7,095 nt of DNA from JBCDIQ01 sp039024295 (GTDB taxonomy: Bacteria; Bacteroidota; Bacteroidia; J057). Of the stretch, positions 6,843-7,095 are shown one piece after another (position 1 is the stretch's first letter; each line of letters opens with the position of its first letter). The stretch spans positions 1 to 7,095 of the forward strand of contig JBCDIQ010000312.1 in NCBI GenBank assembly GCA_039024295.1. The letters are read 5' to 3'. Under the pieces are notes generated by a model. It had not been told where the DNA came from. It ran no database searches and saw only the letters and a list, made by a program, of their open reading frames with translations. A program made the position numbers and the translations under genes.

Positions 6843-7095
6843 GTAAACTCAGTTTCTAAACTAAAGGGGTTCACCCAAAGCTTACGAGGTAAACAAGCAT
6901 TTCATGTTACCCACGCAGCGCGTTACGGGTGATGAAACTGATGACTTGGGAACTAAGACTAGACATTGATTACCTCCTTTCTTTAAGTTAAACCTTTCCA
7001 TTTTATTCGAGATGTTAGAATTAAATGGCGATGACGACAGTCACCTAACGTGATGTAAATATCACGGTTTGGGAGGGAATTTCCAAGTCCTAAGG
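6843..7095 (+). ncRNA. Non-coding, highly self-complementary region; candidate group II intron domain I fragment (runs off window)
   Basis: No convincing protein-coding frame exists after 6795. The DNA is dense in complementary segments: AAAC/GTTT (6845-6855); GAGGTAA (6886-6892) with TTACCTC (6970-6976); a long imperfect hairpin at about 6900-6936 (TTTCAT/ATGAAA, then ACCC/GGGT, then ACGC/GCGT); GACTTGG (6943-6949) with CCAAGTC (7083-7089); GTTAG/CTAAC (7014-7018/7045-7049) enclosing TGAC/GTCA (7032-7035/7040-7043); and CGTGAT/ATCACG (7049-7054/7061-7066). The general look (GTTACCCACG, GATGAAACTGATGAC, GATGACGACAG, GGGAATTTCCAAGTC) reminds me of domain I of bacterial group II introns, but this is recall, not an alignment. 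Against it, no GTGYG 5' intron end is visible, so it would be a truncated or atypical copy. A reverse-transcriptase gene and domain V beyond the window would settle it. The strand is inferred from the same impression. Confidence 0.4.

Noticed and set aside
6936..6959. Hammerhead ribozyme core (CTGATGA at 6938-6944 with a short stem after it)
   Set aside because: The GAAA that must follow stem II is missing; only ACTAGAC follows the TAAG strand.
6968..6982. End of a 16S rRNA gene (GATTACCTCCTTTCT resembles the anti-Shine-Dalgarno end)
   Set aside because: The upstream sequence lacks the conserved 16S 3' region (no GTAACAAGGTAGCCGT), so the likeness is limited to about 15 bases.

Overview
The window looks like chromosomal DNA of a Bacteroidota bacterium (Cytophagia/Saprospiria-like). 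The grounds are the protein families, weak or absent Shine-Dalgarno sequences before most genes, and one promoter-like element of the TTTG / TAnnTTTG type. This is a judgement from style, not a database match. There is no tRNA, CRISPR array or transposase gene.

Layout. (1) Bases 1-1431, + strand: the 3' part of an M19 membrane-dipeptidase-like hydrolase whose start lies outside the window. (2) Bases 1412-3289, - strand: a PP2C-type phosphatase with a helical N-terminus, a Pro/Glu-rich linker and two Ig-like repeats. Its end overlaps the dipeptidase end by 20 bp. (3) A short divergent intergenic region with a candidate promoter. (4) Bases 3361-6795, + strand: four closely spaced genes. They encode a Na+/Ca2+ exchanger with an SLC24/NCKX-like second alpha repeat, a MocA/MobA-fold protein that has lost its nucleotidyltransferase motifs, a PspC protein with a C-terminal zinc ribbon, and an M48-peptidase-like protein with RELGH instead of HExxH, also ending in a zinc ribbon. 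(5) Bases 6796-7095: a terminator-like hairpin, then about 250 bases of non-coding DNA rich in self-complementary segments. The best guess for this last part is a fragment of group II intron domain I or another structured RNA running off the window.

The most interesting unit is the four-gene run with its divergent phosphatase. Two of its proteins look like enzymes that have lost catalytic residues, two end in zinc ribbons of the same spacing, and two are membrane proteins (exchanger and PspC). A membrane or ion-stress regulatory module built from binding or scaffold proteins is a reasonable hypothesis, but only proximity and motifs support it.
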